Shown: positions 22,891 to 33,142 of the stretch, in pieces | Numbering within the stretch: position 1 is the first letter of the stretch | Layout of the letters: each line of letters starts with the position of its first letter | NCBI GenBank assembly: GCA_914767715.1 | Contig: OU612072.1 | Location: 24,490,001-24,554,000 of the forward strand | DNA length: 64,000 nucleotides | Reading direction: 5' to 3' | DNA from: Membranipora membranacea | Lineage: Eukaryota; Bryozoa; Gymnolaemata; Cheilostomatida; Membraniporidae | Notes under the pieces: model-generated | Databases searched by the model: none | What the model saw: only the letters and a program-made list of their open reading frames with translations | Told to the model about the DNA's origin: nothing | Translations under genes and position numbers: made by a program

Positions 22891-25800
22891 ATGGAGGGCG
22901 GAGAAGTAGAGGAAGGAGAGATCACTGATTCTGGTGACGAGGAAGTCGGACAGATCAAAGCTAGTGATGATGGCGGCAGTTCTAAGAGTTCTTACGTCGC
23001 TCCAGATCCGTTACCTCGGCCGAATAATCCGGCTATGAGCTACAGAGCACTTCAAGGTTAGTATAAGGGAAGATAAGATTCACACTGACATTGAGACTAC
23101 GCTATTATCATGTGTATCTCTGATCGTTAGAGTCAATTTAATAGGTCCCAGTTTCAAATCTCGGTGATTATTTTGAGAGAAGTAATGTCCTGAAACAGAA
23201 GTGCTGACTTGTTGGTTGAAAAACTTTGCTCTTCGGGGATCCCAATTTCAGGATTACGTAATGGCGGAGCTAACATTATGACATTGACTATTTGACTGAT
23301 TTTAAGCTGGAAATTGAGTGTGTCTGCTGTTGTTTTCTCCTTATGAAATACTCAACACCTCACTCCCCCTGTTAATGTCCTTCAATTGAATGGGGAGGGA
23401 GTTACAAGACGCAATAAAAGTGTTTCATGAGGAGAAAACAACAACAGACACACTCAATGGTCGGCTTAGTACAGTAATTGCGGTAATGTTAGCTCGACCG
23501 TAGCGTCTTGCTGAGTTGAGGTTTCTGAATAAAAAGCTTTCTTACCAATTGAGCCAGCACTTCTACTTCAGATCATTACTCCTCAAATGTTGGTCACAGT
23601 GATTTGAAACTTGGTCCTCCAGATGTAAAAGACTCGAAAAATTCAAAAATTAGGTGTTAGGGCAAATTTCAGCAAAGGTGGTTTGAGAGAGGGCGTGTAG
23701 TATCACCAGGTGGGGTGCTGAATGCTCATTTTGTGGGGTCTGTGTCAACGTGTATCAAGGTATAACTATCATGTTATGATTATCCTGTTGTTAGACCACA
23801 TATTTAGCATTCTAAGAGACTATACTACTATAGAACAATAGATCTGGGTTATATATACTAACAGAATTACTGTTTTTTTAAATAGCCACAGCAGCAGGAA
23901 CTCCTACGAGTTCCACAAAATTCCTCATTGTGCTAATTGAATGTGGGAGTTGCCCACTCTCTGAGCTCTTAGTTCTGAGAGATGACCTCTCTCTATTTTA
24001 ATGACTTTTCTTTCTCATCAAAGCAATAACATCTCCTTTCATAGCAAAATACGCGATAAATAGCTACAGGGATTTCCTGTTGGTAAAAAGTATCGGTGAA
24101 AGTGAATTCCTGTCATATTTATGGCCATGTGATGGTTATCACGTCTTTGTTGGCTGTTTGTTACATGATAATATTTATCATGTAACAGCCAACAAAGACG
24201 CTAAATCAGCCAATACCTCCCTTGTTGGTATGACTATACAGTAAAAACATTGATGTAACAATTAGCTGCAGCCTGTGAACAGTTCCCTAAAGTTGTTAGC
24301 CTTGTTTCTGTTGTACAGCGATAGAGAGGGGTGTAGAGTCGTACGTCCCTTCAGGTGAGAGTAGAACTGTAGATTTTGATGAGTTTGATGCCGAGTTATC
24401 AGAAGCAGCAGCCAGGATAGGAGCTGATCAGCTGTGGAATGTAAACGATGACGGAGAATCAGACAATCATAGTACGAGAAAACGAGCCGGCAAGAAAAAC
24501 GTTATCAAACACAGACTAGGTGAGTGGTGATATGGTATACATTAAAGCCTACCCAAAGACCAAAGCATGTTATGGTCAGGCAGTTACATATGATAAAGTT
24601 GGGTCAGAAAGTAGAGCACTGAATCTTTTTACAATGCGAATCTGACATAACTCATAAGAACTGCCTGACTATAGCATGCATCAGTCTTTGGGTAGGCTTT
24701 AAGTGTAACTATTGGTATGTAATTTCCTTCAGTACTTAGGATCAATCATCTAGGCTGAACAGTGACTTGAGTTTTTCAGTAGATTTATCCACATTACGCA
24801 GAACAAACCTGTCCAATCACCCCACTTAATGACTGCCAGCTCATGTGTACTCATCAAGTATACCTGATCTAGAAAGTGATATCACTGTGCTGGGATGGTT
24901 TAGTGAATATTCAAATCCATATCAGTACAAACAGCACACTCAGTCAGTATAACGGTTTTTCCTAATTGCAATTTTGAAGATCTGAATACTCACCCGACCA
25001 TGTGGGTCAAAGTTTAATCAAAACAGTCAATCCTAATAATGGATCACTTCTGTTGACTCGTATAACCTATATTCATAACTCTGCAATCACCCGCTCAGAA
25101 TAAAAAACCTCCCTTGTCATGACTTTATACTAAATGTTTGTGTGAGCGGTTTAGTGTATTATTTGTCGCTCTCGGGCCAGTGTTATATAACATATAATGT
25201 GGAGTGGCATATGATATATTTATATATATATATATATATATATCTAGCCTTGTTCATGGGGCCATGGGTTTTGGTGGCCGCTGGCCGCGTGAACAAGGCT
25301 AGATCTATATCATTATATTATTATCTATATTACAGATATACACCCTGGTAGAGGAGGAGATGATGATCATTATGACGAGGTTAGTACATGACTACAGTAA
25401 CAAAGTACAAGAAAACAGAGGGAGGGGAGGGGAGGGGTGGGCAAACACTCCTGTCTGTTATTATTTTCTCTAAACAGGGACACACTGATAGTCTGCTTAC
25501 CTCACAACATGATAAGTCATGTTGTTACCAATCAGATCAGCTTAAAATCCATAGATATCTTAGCTATATCTAAGCATCGACCCCATGAAGCTCACTATTT
25601 TCTCAGAAGAGGTAATATGAAAGGCTTCTAGAATATCCCACAATGCAATATACTGGATTTCCCACATTTATATCTTACTTGATATAAAAGATGAAGGTAG
25701 CATTGATGGATATGTACACATAATTCCCATTATACTACTAATGCCCTTATACTTAATGCGGGGTATCAATCCACATTAATATTTGTTATTTTATTGTATT

Positions 25801-27350
25801 GAAGCTGCCGGCAGAAGTGTGCGCAGATGATGATGAGAGGGTAATAGCTCGTTACATAGCCAGAAATCTGAACGAACCAAAAATAGTACTTATAGAGCGG
25901 GTGGTACGCTATACTAGCCGTCAAAAAGCCTTAGATCTCTTCAACCGCACAATGGATGTGGAGGCGGCCGGTGGAATGAAGACTATAGTATGTTTTACTT
26001 GTCTTATAGTTTGTGTTATATACTATCATAGACTAAGGTCTCTGTCCAACTTTTGTGATCATTGGGGGTGTCTGATTTTAATGAACGTTGCTTATATTTT
26101 GATTTTGTGATGTTTGAGAAACCACATAGAAAAGTTCTCTCCGCATTGCCCAATTTCCAGAAACTTTGCGGTCTGAAATCCCCATTCGCTTTGTGGAGGA
26201 TGATAAACTGTTTGTTGCACTTCGGGTTATTTTCACGCCTAGTATTTATATTTATGTCAATATTAGAGGGACGAGTTACAGGCTAACACCTGTATAATAG
26301 CCTGGGCAGACTGTCAGGGGTGAGGAGGCGGGTGGATGACAGCCCATATAATACAGACAGTATATGATTGTTTTATACTTACAGAGAGGAGACACACGAC
26401 GTACTCCTGGTGGTGTGTTTCTACAGCTGCTCAAAACTGATAAAAGTAAGTCAGGGTCTATATATTATAAATAACTTCAGTCATTGGTCAATCCCATGGG
26501 GATTATTTCAGTTAGTTAGCTTCATAGCTGTTTTTGGTTGACACCTTTTGATCTTTACCACCTCCTTTTAGCGTTACACGGAAGTATCAATTTAGACATT
26601 CCTGCTAAAGCCAGACCCTGATCTCAAAGCTTCAAATGGCAGGAGAATCTTCTTAGGGACACTTCACATTTAGAAAAAGGCTGTGTCCTTGTTGGCAATA
26701 GAATGGGCTCATATAATATCTGAGGACTCCTTGAAATCCTGGCCGAACCAAGCCACGAATATGCTTTGGATTAAGAGTAACAGAATTTCATTACATCAAC
26801 ACAATTTACAATATGATAAAGGAAGCTGTTTTTGTTTCTTCAGTCATTGCTCTGCGGTTAAAGGTCAAACAACATTCACCTTAGTATGAGCCTGTTTACT
26901 TCTCTGGCCATCATCTGGTTGATATGTTATACCATTTATTCCCTGAGTTTGAGAACTGTTTTGTATGTATAAGGTCATTCGATCCATTAGTCCGGTCAAG
27001 TCTTGAGTGTTTGGTTTTCCAAGCAGGGTTTACAAAATCCAAGCAGCGTTTGGTTTTTCTCTCTTCTATTTTCTGACATGGTGTGCTGTAAACATTTCTG
27101 TGTATCATAGACGCTTATCTCTTTATTTACAGATATAACTAAAGATATGGTGAAGGAAATCTTCTCACTGGAGAGAGAAAATCAAAAGTTTGCCAAAAAA
27201 ATGAATATAAAAGACAGACAGAATAGAAAGAGAAAATATCGCAATAAGAATAATACATCGGAATCATTACAAGCCCCGCCCACTGATTTAATAGATGACT
27301 CTGATTTAATGGGGGAGGAGCCTGATATAGAAATTGGAGTGGTCAGCTGA
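22891..27350 (+). CDS. PHAX: Phosphorylated adaptor for RNA export (PHAX), six coding exons
   Basis: PHAX bridges capped U snRNA (with the cap-binding complex) to CRM1/RanGTP for nuclear export and also acts in snoRNA transport. Exons: 22891-23056, 24319-24519, 25336-25379, 25805-25987, 26385-26445 and 27133-27350 (TGA). All junctions are GT-AG and phases close (1, 1, 0, 0, 1), giving 290 residues against about 394 in human. The N-terminus is acidic (MEGGEVEEGEITDSGDEEVG), like the vertebrate start. The conserved RNA-binding domain spans exons 4-5: ARYIARNLNEPKIVLIERVV, RQKALDLF, then RGDTRRTPGGVFLQLLKT. Exon 6 has the basic helix FSLERENQKFAKKMNIKDRQ and an acidic C-terminus. The start has a good context (TAAACAATGG). 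It is shorter than the human protein mainly in the N-terminal half. I infer a functional gene. Confidence 0.93.
23125..23635. mobile_element. ~510-bp imperfect palindrome in PHAX intron 1, tRNA-like boxes
   Basis: The inner stem is near perfect: 23313-23352 (ATTGAGTGTGTCTGCTGTTG...) against 23420-23458. Outer arms also pair: GAGCTAACATTA (about 23266) with TAATGTTAGCTC (about 23485), the AGTAATGTCCTGAAACAGAA region with its mirror near 23555-23580, and the TTTCAAATC motif near 23150 with GATTTGAAA near 23610. On the minus strand the right arm contains TGGCTCAATTGGTAAG, which fits a Pol III A box, and TTTCAAATC resembles a weak B box. It may be two head-to-head tRNA-derived SINE copies or a foldback element. 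Confidence 0.6.
24142..24200. repeat. Hairpin with ~25-bp arms in PHAX intron 1
   Basis: CGTCTTTGTTGGCTG...TTACATGATA pairs with TATCATGTAACAGCCAACAAAGACG. The left arm has an extra TTTG bulge. It ends about 120 bp before exon 2 (24319) and would form a stable stem in the transcript. Confidence 0.8.
24542..24702. mobile_element. 161-bp MITE with TTAA ends in PHAX intron 2
   Basis: TTAAAGCCTACCCAAAGAC at the left is mirrored by GTCTTTGGGTAGGCTTTAA at the right. Pairing continues with a few mismatches through the GCATG and AACTGCCTGAC blocks. TTAA at both outer ends could be a piggyBac-type target duplication or part of the inverted repeat. It begins about 20 bp downstream of the exon 2 donor. 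Confidence 0.78.
25213..25302. repeat. (AT)n followed by a 13-bp-arm hairpin
   Basis: An (AT)n tract at 25217-25243 abuts CTAGCCTTGTTCA (25244-25256), whose exact reverse complement is at 25290-25302. The loop is GC-rich (GGCCGCTGGCCGC). It lies about 30 bp before PHAX exon 3. Confidence 0.75.
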
Positions 27351-27621
27351 CAAGATATATATAAACCTCTCTGACTACTCTCAGTTTTGTACATTACCTT
27401 ACCTTTCCGCCCGTTACTGGTATATAATGTGGTGAGGATCACATGACCAGGAGACAGGAGCAGAATTAGGGTTTGTCTCCACCTATCAGCCTCACATATC
27501 TGTGGTGTTTACAGCCTCATGATCTAATGTAGATAGTTTTGTTACTGATCTGGGTCTTTACTTTTAATACAGCAAAAGAGAATTCTTATGCATATTTTGT
27601 ATTACTTGCTTAGTTTCTCTC

Positions 27622-27627
27622 AATAAA
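27622..27627 (+). terminator. PHAX: Candidate PHAX polyadenylation signal
   Basis: AATAAA occurs 272 bp after the PHAX stop in TCTCAATAAATAATC and is the first canonical hexamer downstream. It is assigned by position only. Confidence 0.5.
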
Positions 27628-28204
27628 TAATCTCTCTAAATATGATCCATATTCATCAGTGAGAAAGCCCTACCCCTCTGGACTGTATATTCGAGGTGGT
27701 TTGCTAGTTTTATTAAATGTCCGTTGTCTCAATAAGACCAACAGTAGGATTGATTTGTTGTACTTTATTACCTATGTATTGCCATGGACATATGATCAGC
27801 TCGTTTGCCAGAATATAGGGCTCAGCAGGTAGACATAGGCTCTGAGGCATCAACTTTAATATACAGTACCGGGTGAATTAGCTCAAAATGGTGCTGAAAC
27901 GGAAACGTACAACTGAGGAGTTGTATCTAACAACTTAGCACGCCTTAGTTTATAACAACCTCTTTCATCACTTTCAAGTCTGCTCTCACGATTGGACCGA
28001 TATCACGCCCAAATTACTGCTTCTTTCTGTTCTATATTGACAAATACAAAACAAGCTATTGGCATCGCTATTGATTGTATAAATAGAAAACCGTTCAATT
28101 AAGCTGGCTATCGAATTTTTTGATTGATCAAGCTTTTGTTTGCTGTACATAAGCAACGAATGGGTTTTATTAGACAGTTTACATTAAAGTGATTAACATT
28201 TTGA

Positions 28205-28380
28205 TCAGAGAGTCACTGTGATGTGCTTGGCAACAGCTCGGCTCTGTAAAACCAAATCGTCAGGTACAAACTTCTCTTGAAATGCATCATTATACATATA
28301 ATAGTGACCAGCTGATATATCTAGAACTTTGACATTGCGTCTTACTGAGTTTGTATATCTAGAGGTAAGCCTGTAACAGC
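28205..28380 (-). other. Possible terminal exon of an unknown minus-strand gene
   Basis: After a TGTTACAG acceptor-like motif the minus strand reads about 57 protein-like codons, including RRNVKVLDISAGHYYMYNDA and FVPDDLVLQSRAVAKHITVT, ending at TGA. The composition looks coding and the frame stays open further upstream for about 30 more codons. I do not recognise the family and find no partner exon upstream. It could be a decayed gene fragment. Confidence 0.25.
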
Positions 28381-29364
28381 ATAGCTGACATATAATCGGT
28401 GACAAGGTAAGTGTAACGTGGGGTTTATCACATCGCTTTTCCTTCCTGAGCTCCTTGGTATTTAACTGGTAATACTGTTCTTGGATGATGCATCAGATGT
28501 CAGGTATTAGTCTGTAGGTTAACACGCTGCTGTTTCTTCTGTGTCCTCAAATTACTACTAAGATTATAATGATTTATAATAATTATAATGTGCTATTGCC
28601 TACCTTAGAACAAGTTTAATCCAATTTCCTGCATTCCTGTTACTCCCTTCCACTGGTCACGGCAGTGGATCGGGAGCAACTCAGAATCTAGGAAAATGGA
28701 CAAAACTTGGTCTAGGACTACCTATGTGCGGCAAGCGTGGCTGCAATACCTTTTACTTCCAGTCCCACTAGTCAAACAAGTTTATGCTATTTCCATTCTA
28801 GGTCAGTTTCAATGAGTTTAATTAACACAAGGACTCTATTGAGCTGAAAATAATGTGGTTCTTTGCATAGTGAACTACTTCAATTTTGTAATTCTAATTG
28901 TGAAGATCTATTGATATCTTGATAACTCACTTTATATTTCTGTTCGTAGAACTTGAATTCTGCCAACAGGACTTCTTCTCTATAGAACTATATGTACTCA
29001 TCAATCTCTATATACACGTCAACCTCTGTGTCTATTCGTCTGTCTCTGTATACTCGTCAGTATAGCTGTAGAGCCGCTCGATTGTACGTCTGTATTGTTT
29101 GATGGTTTGAGTGAAAAAGCCAAGATCACAGTAGACCATGCTGATTACCGGTAAGCCCAGCCCTTCTCTCTATATTATAAGATCTTCACCGAGTTGCTGT
29201 AAAATACTGGGCAGAGGGTGTAATATTCTGTAACATCTTAAATCCACAGTCTATTGGGCTGACGTGTACTATAGGTAATGTGGGTTAAAATAACATACTA
29301 GGTTGTTGGTTGTTGTACCAGTGAAGGGGGAATAACGATTGATAATCTCGATACCCTGTACTAC

Positions 29365-29945
29365 CGTGTGAGCCGCAGAAACGACCACCCCCACATAAGC
29401 TTTACCAACTGTGTGTTCAAAAATTACTAGTGGAATCTTATGTTATTTTACAGTCATAGTGTTATAAATGTCATAATGATACTAGTTGTTGATTTTCAGA
29501 TGGATTGTAATTTATTGCAATTAACAGGTAATTCGAGCTTCACAGTAGCTCTATGATCCGGCGAAAACAGCCCCCCCCCCCATATCTATCTTGAACTTTA
29601 TTGAACTGAACTGTTTAGTGGAATAAGTAATTTAGCTGTAAATTTTTCAGGACTCACACAAAAATACTGAATAGCCATGCAGATCTAGATAGATGTGGGG
29701 GGGGGGGGGTTGTTTTCGCGGGCTTATAGAGTTGCCAGCTGTGAAACGCAAATTACCTGTTCCCGTCATTAAATTGCAATCAATCCATCTGAAAATCGAC
29801 AACTAGTATCACTATGACACTTACACTATGGCTGTAAAATAACATAAGATGCCGCTTGTAATTTTTGAACATACAGCTTATTTATAAGCTAATGAGGGGG
29901 GGGGGTGTGGTTGTTTTCACATGACTTCAGCAAAGCTTTGTTAAG
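29365..29945. mobile_element. ~580-bp foldback element with G/C homopolymers
   Basis: The arms at about 29395-29595 and 29684-29885 are inverted copies. AACTAGTATC, TAACATAAGAT and ACAGGTAATT on one side have their complements on the other. Outer flanks (CCCCCACATAAGCT against AGCTAATGAGGGGG) also pair loosely. Each arm carries a C or G run of 13 or more, and the arms diverge by small substitutions. It has no ORF. Confidence 0.72.
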
Positions 29946-32047
29946 GTGTAGCAAACATTGTGGTCTTAACTCAATACGAAAGCAGTAATAGTACAAATTG
30001 TCAATATTTGGATTGTTCAGCCATTACTAATGAGAGAGTGTATCATCAATAAGGCGCCAAAGTATCGTTCTGAAAATTGTTATTTCTTTGGCAATGGTAG
30101 CTGTTGGCAAGGCACTGCAAGGAAAGTGTGTTCTATGATGTGGTAACAGCACATCTATTCATTGTTGGTTTAGTGCACTTTTCTTTGCAAACCAGACGTA
30201 TTTTAATCATATGAGCTTGAAATAAGAACTGGTGTTTGCGGAAACTAGATTGATCAGGTACTTCATGAAAAAAAGAGGCTTTATACACTCATCGTAATGT
30301 TAATGAGTTACCACCACCATCTCCTGGTACAGCTGGGGGTCATCATTTAAAGTGGCAGCCAGAGTATCATGGCATGTATAGACTTAATAATAAGTTATTA
30401 TGTCTATCTTTCATTAAGCTTATGTTATTACCAGGGTTATAACAACTTATTCTAATCAAATGTTGGTTGTCTTCTCTTTCTACATGAGAAGACAATTCGT
30501 GATTCAAACAATATTTACAATAATTTATGTTACCCAATCTAACCACCTTCTTTAGTGTTCATTCACCACTACATCTCAGGATTACATGCAAACAGAACAA
30601 CAACCATTGGATACATTTCAATACATATGATATCTCATGGCACTGCTTGAAAGGTGAATATGAAAACATAATATTCTAAGTACACTACTGGGATGTTTGA
30701 CTATTGATTTTATGTTCACAGTATTCTACCAGAGGCATTGAGAGAATGACTTACTAGATATGTATGATAACAATTGGAGCTAATTTATGTTGAGCGGCCT
30801 GGCTACACAAAACTAAGGAACAACTAGGGTGAGTAATCCTGGACTTTAATATGGGTAGTGTGGTGACACAAACCACCCCTTTTTTCAAGTGGTACAAATT
30901 ATTATTATACTTGAATAGCACTATGGGACCAGTATGATAAGGAGGTTATTGCCGATAGCAACCACTAATAACAGGACTGTTTCCTAAACATTGCAAGGCA
31001 TCATTCCAATTTTTTTCCAATCAAGGATATGGCGATTCATGGCCCCTTAAACTCATTTCTCTAGCCCACCTGAGAAAGATGAGCTCTTACCCTACCATTG
31101 ATCACTAGATTCTCGGAAAAGCTGAAGAAGGTGAGGATGATATGAATACCAGAGCAGGAGGCAGAATTAGACAGCATTCCCAGGCTGATCCTTTTAACAT
31201 GATTCTCAAGGATTCAGATTTGTCACTGAGTCGAGTTATCTTCCGGGTTGTCAGATTAATTAAGGTTTATGATCTCAAAAGGATGTGGGAGTTGAGTACA
31301 ATCAAGTTTAATCCAGTTATCTAAATTTTGAGTTGCTCCTCACACACTCCAAACTGCAACAGTATATAAATGTGTATTTACGATCCCTTTGCCTACAATG
31401 TGAACATACAAAGGGAAGCAACTTTGAATCAGACCATTGGATAAAAAATGATCTAGCCGTCGCACTGATGCTTTATTTACATAGTTTTCGCATCCAGGTC
31501 GATATTAAACCCAAAGTTAGCCTGTCATGACAAACTTGTTGTGGAGGCAACCTGGCAAGGCAAAGCAGGTAAACTCTTGCGTTTGAGCTGTCCCTGCAAT
31601 TTCTATTTTCCGATCCAATTTATCTTCAAACTGAATAGAGTATTTTAAGACTGGACAACTCATCTTCTTGATAGCTCGTTTGACAAGCTTTGTTGTCGGG
31701 TCGGGGGGGGGGGGGTGGGGAGGAAGGGGTTGGTAACGATTTGCTATTCCTATCATGTTGGCCTCGTAATGTAATGCAGTTTAAGTTGCCGCTGATTCGC
31801 TATCAATGATTATAAGGAAATTTGACTACCACGATTTATTACCTTCTTCTGTGCGTAATAGAACGTTTTAATCTTCTGGTGGCATTCAAAAGAGTTTTTC
31901 TAATTTATGTCATAACCACAAAAGATGGAATGAGAATTATTTACAGTGTGCATCATTTTAATATGAATCTTTAACAAAGCCTTCATTTTGTTGTAGTATT
32001 TATAGTGATTATTGCTCTGGAGAAGTATTTGCTTGTTTGCATTAAAC

Positions 32048-33142
32048 ATGGCTCATGTGTTAGAAGAAGATGTTGGAATAAAACAGAGTGAGTTGTTATG
32101 TGTCATTACTAGGCTGAACCAACAGGCTACCCAGAGGGCCGTCGTGCGGAAAGATAGAGACTATTAGTTTAGTCTATGTCATTACATAGCACATTTATTA
32201 GATTCTGTATTGGGTAAAAGCTGGAGGCACTGACATACATAATTTTGGTGACACAGGGACACTAAATGGAGATTCCTCAAGGTCACCATTGACATGCACT
32301 TCTGAGTCATGATTTCATGTCAATAACTCGAGCAATTACAATTAGATTCGAGTTTGAATTTTGCAATCTACTCAGAAACTTGTCATGATCAATTAGTTAG
32401 TATCTTTTGAATATCTTTCAAATTTACATCATATTGGTAAACATGATCAGTTTTAGACAATTTCAGCGTTCTCATGTCACCACCATTATGAGCCTCAATG
32501 AATCTGCAAAGGATGTACTCACACGCCTGTGTAGCACCTAGAAAAAAGCTGTAGTGTATATGAAAGTATCCCAATCCTATAGAATGTACAAGAGACATAC
32601 CACAATGTTATGAGTTGCACATGCAATTGTTTTCCGATATACAATATATATAAATAATTATTTATGCTTGATTGATTGACATTAAACACTGCGCAAAGAG
32701 CTCAGCAATACATAGTCGGGCTTCATTTTTGAATAAATACAGTTCCCCAATTTGAATGAACAAATGTGAATCGATGCGAACGGAAGTTGACCTAAATGCT
32801 AATTCCATGTATCGATTGGCCCTCAAATCGATGTCACACTGACATATTGGAACATAGTGATTGATTATAGTCTGTTGGTATTACAGGATACAGAGTAGCT
32901 TGGGAGGAACAGGGTGACAGTAACTGGGATGATCCTGATGTCCGGAAGCACACCTGGAAGCGGTTATTGAACAGCAGTAGAAAGCTAACTCTAGTAGAGC
33001 TGGAGAGACAGACTGCTTCAGCTGGTCAGATAGCTATGTGCTTTAGAAATGATGTACCTGCAGAGTTATCTGAGAGGCTATCTAAATCACTGATATGTCT
33101 GATGCTCTCCTATATCCCAGAATACAGCCTTAACAGCTTCAG
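32048..33142 (+). CDS. N-terminal exons 1-2 of the LRR/RING gene
   Basis: Exon 1 (32048-32087) gives MAHVLEEDVGIKQ and splits an Arg codon. Exon 2 (32887-33142) gives 85 residues, with TYR-rich and Trp-rich text early (YRVAWEEQ, WDDPDVRKHTWKRLL), then an amphipathic region (LVELERQTASAGQIAMCF) and SERLSKSLICLMLSYIPEYS. The donor is CAG|GTTAGG, a weaker one; phase 2 matches the LRR exons that follow. I do not recognise a domain. The Leu-rich helix directly before the LRRs may serve as the LRR N-cap. Confidence 0.7.

Larger units (their letters stand above)
27628..32047. other. Spacer between PHAX and the LRR/RING gene
   Basis: Apart from a ~580-bp foldback (29365-29945) and a possible minus-strand exon (28205-28380) I see no gene. 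Poly-G runs occur at 29696-29709, 29896-29905 and 31702-31720. Confidence 0.45.
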
